Assembly (NCBI GenBank): GCA_002102555.1
Contig: MCFL01000010.1
Span: forward strand, 372,001 to 436,000
Origin: Catenaria anguillulae PL171
Taxonomy: Eukaryota; Blastocladiomycota; Blastocladiomycetes; Blastocladiales; Catenariaceae
Length of the DNA stretch: 64,000 nt
Direction of reading: 5' to 3'
The notes under the pieces were generated by a model that was not told the origin of the DNA, did not search any database, and was given only the letters and a program-made list of their open reading frames with translations. Below, piece by piece: positions 63,401 through 64,000 of the stretch. Position numbers and translations under genes: made by a program. Every line of letters begins with the position of its first letter. Position 1 is the first letter of the stretch.

Positions 63401-64000
63401 CCATGCCCTGCTCGCCGCTCATGTACCCGCAGCCGATCCCGCCCTCGGCCACCCTGTGCTGGTTTGCCAATCTCATGCCACTCATGCACACCGCCAAGAT
63501 CTCGATCAAGGACACCGAGGGCCAATTCGCGATTGCGCCTGGTGGTCACCATTCGCCGCTGTTCCTTGGTGAAGATTCCTCGCTTGCACATCGAGACCCA
63601 GCACTCGTCCGCCAGCTGCGCATGCACGGCGTGTGGTTCTCCACCCAGGTCGCCTCGCCAACCGGCTGCCGAGCATCCATGCTCCATGTCGAACACCGGC
63701 TCAACGTCAAAACGTGGAAGCCCATCCACGACGCATTCCTCCGGCATGTGCGCAACCTCCAACGCCACCCAATCCGGGAGCTGCCGTGGCCACTCCCCGC
63801 CCCCGCCGCCGAGCCACTTCGCCCATGGCTGTACCCGACAACGGAACACTCGCTTGCGCGCTACCTTGTTGGCGGCGCCACTGCTCTTGCCACGCACAGC
63901 GACGGCACCATGCTCCCCTCGTTTGCGCCCGGGGTGCAAGTCACCATGTACACGGATGGGTCCGTACAAGACGCGCCCGAGGGTGGCGGTGGCCGCCCCA
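60406..64000 (+). CDS. LINE ORF2 (endonuclease, reverse transcriptase, RNase H), partial
   Basis: Open from ATG 60406 to the window end, about 1198 codons. The apurinic-type endonuclease at about 25-250 shows TFSTLNVRGI, VVLTETKL, GGDLNPNAPG, RLDLWFG and GTDHSAVTI. Reverse transcriptase motifs run from about 560: VLVPKSPVGYAGSANGMRPI, YFEDKSKAFDT (motif A Asp), GIPQGAVESPLM and AFVDDAAFFA at about 786 (the catalytic Asp pair). RYLGVWLS and a long connector follow. The last visible residues, VTMYTDGSVQ, start an RNase H domain. It makes and integrates cDNA by target-primed reverse transcription. No stop or frame break within the window. Confidence 0.9.
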   Translation, partial: MNRRGATDPARMRMMPPTDASPNITFSTLNVRGISDTTKMISVMAFMALLEADFVVLTETKLAETKRVQSRMDYALSDEWRAAWTHDSERPQGSGVALLYRRDLHPHIGFTSRFAGHAIRIDVNLIGLSAVAVFGVYVPHDGPTNAKLTTWLRRELNDARSKGYRILLGGDLNPNAPGATTLIDMVTLEIGAADLAAAHGCLTGTRGANRLDLWFGCGETLAATTRAAVTAPNLPARHGTDHSAVTISTDFGQQLDWAQWHRVAAALQQAQVQHINTAAANADQWKAYRRSSDTRLGADVGACLAAGNIDGAWASYANTLQMSAKDALPVKMRFSQLLADPRATDPLTKAIASIRQWSKRRRRGPPPATAAQLAETHGCRPRAFFNCDRSFARAALYFLRVAHAEHLDVHRAAMITARIDQRNEDFLNNLPSVVNRVTERGRPDSNIAFHLRDDGDDGKRITREPQDVKDGIAAEVAQWFDQQEYDPLDDWETEFDGRDDLDGGMWAGLPDPMTTADVDAAYRAVGIDKAPGPSNITYRLLRDAGDSCRQALLDIFNAILRLRRVPQAWKEGLMVLVPKSPVGYAGSANGMRPITLLECASKLFMKVLNTRMCKVLTDRNVLLGARHSVLPGTSTTLPIATLAAAMSQARARKQQLWVYFEDKSKAFDTAPHHILRLALKRLKIPAAFVELYCDSMLTGRTARVATEYGPTDPIRMHRGIPQGAVESPLMWIIFYDVMLARINRECPGVTLCARKGEFGNPEPAPSYMTPYTARGEVVDTAKLAAMAFVDDAAFFAPNRAEMERLVAIVSSFNRVTAVKANASKGAMLVLNCDAERRGEPLTVGGEAIPFLDEQRPFRYLGVWLSAKDWPRTARNAFEAELAKGLGLLKTKAITGKMAVYFANNVIFPAALYRTSNCVPPPSVIDKWDAKFRSLIRHKLGVDRTTSSALIHHPAIHDLDSLANLILRHHVTELAVMLNDAGPNGTPARVCLGLAAWALAMPCSPLMYPQPIPPSATLCWFANLMPLMHTAKISIKDTEGQFAIAPGGHHSPLFLGEDSSLAHRDPALVRQLRMHGVWFSTQVASPTGCRASMLHVEHRLNVKTWKPIHDAFLRHVRNLQRHPIRELPWPLPAPAAEPLRPWLYPTTEHSLARYLVGGATALATHSDGTMLPSFAPGVQVTMYTDGSVQDAPEGGGGRP

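Larger units (their letters stand above)
58590..64000 (+). mobile_element. Non-LTR retrotransposon (LINE), 5' end to window edge
   Basis: A two-ORF LINE that starts at the tRNA-Ser gene with a short leader of about 97 bases, an ORF1 with a CCHC knuckle, and an ORF2 with APE-type endonuclease, reverse transcriptase and the start of an RNase H domain. Both ORFs are open with all key motifs, so the copy looks young. EN-RT-RNase H with CCHC ORF1 fits the fungal Tad1 clade or the related I group; I cannot choose without a tree. The 3' end, poly(A) or tail repeat, and target-site duplication lie beyond the window. Confidence 0.88.

Noticed and set aside
58590-64000. LTR retroelement reading of the element
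   Set aside because: It has an apurinic-type endonuclease, a LINE-type RT with C-terminal RNase H, and no protease, integrase or terminal repeat.

Overview
The window looks like nuclear DNA of an early-diverging, probably zoosporic fungus. All genes are eukaryotic: short introns (about 50-175 bases) with GTRNGT-like donors and CTGAC-like branch sites, GC-rich coding sequence, a fungal Ade2 fusion (PurK then PurE), a chitin synthase-like glycosyltransferase, Cbf1-, Gcn4- and Tbf1-like factors, mitochondrial ClpP, and a protein of divergent ankyrin-like repeats ending in paired Trp residues. That last family, plus ClpP, makes me lean to Blastocladiomycota (Allomyces/Catenaria-like). This is an inference; no rRNA or mitochondrial marker is present.

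Layout. 1.4-12.2 kb: Cbf1-like bHLH factor (+), ubiquitin E2 (-), coiled-coil/tandem BRCT protein (+), a Cys-rich PAN/apple-like gene with a decayed second copy beside it (+), and a reticulon (+). 12.5-16.2 kb: CCDC25/Jlp2-type NFACT-R protein (-), NAA10 N-terminal acetyltransferase (+), single-pass PPxY protein (-). 17-25.5 kb: WDR44-like WD40 protein (-) and a divergent chitin synthase-like enzyme (+) from a shared upstream region. 26.5-33.7 kb: secreted CAP/PR-1 protein (+), secreted subtilase (-), Gcn4-type bZIP gene with frame breaks (-). 35-40.6 kb: tail-anchored CS/Sel1 protein (+), third PAN-like copy (-), Eme1/Mms4-like nuclease subunit (-). 40.8-49.5 kb: F-box-like gene with in-frame stops (-), ADE2 (+), ClpP (+), an unrecognised protein (-), Ptc7-like mitochondrial PP2C (+). 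49.8-57.8 kb: ankyrin-like repeat gene with frame breaks (+), prefoldin subunit 6 (+), a Tbf1-like telobox Myb gene (-) with telomere-type repeats just upstream of its own start, a small unrecognised gene (+), and Sec61 beta (-).

58.5-64 kb: a tRNA-Ser(CGA) gene (-) whose first two bases are lost exactly where a full-length-looking non-LTR retrotransposon (LINE, +) begins. The LINE has a CCHC-bearing ORF1 and an ORF2 with apurinic-type endonuclease, reverse transcriptase and the start of an RNase H domain; the two ORFs overlap as ATGA. ORF2 runs off the window.

Most genes are unrelated housekeeping loci, not a functional cluster. The parts most worth a second look are the LINE/tRNA junction, the telobox in front of the Tbf1-like gene, the PAN-like family, the chitin synthase-like enzyme with altered signature motifs, and the host genes that carry single-base frame breaks (either consensus errors or decay). 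Intron-exon models were built by eye; boundaries may be off by a base or two.
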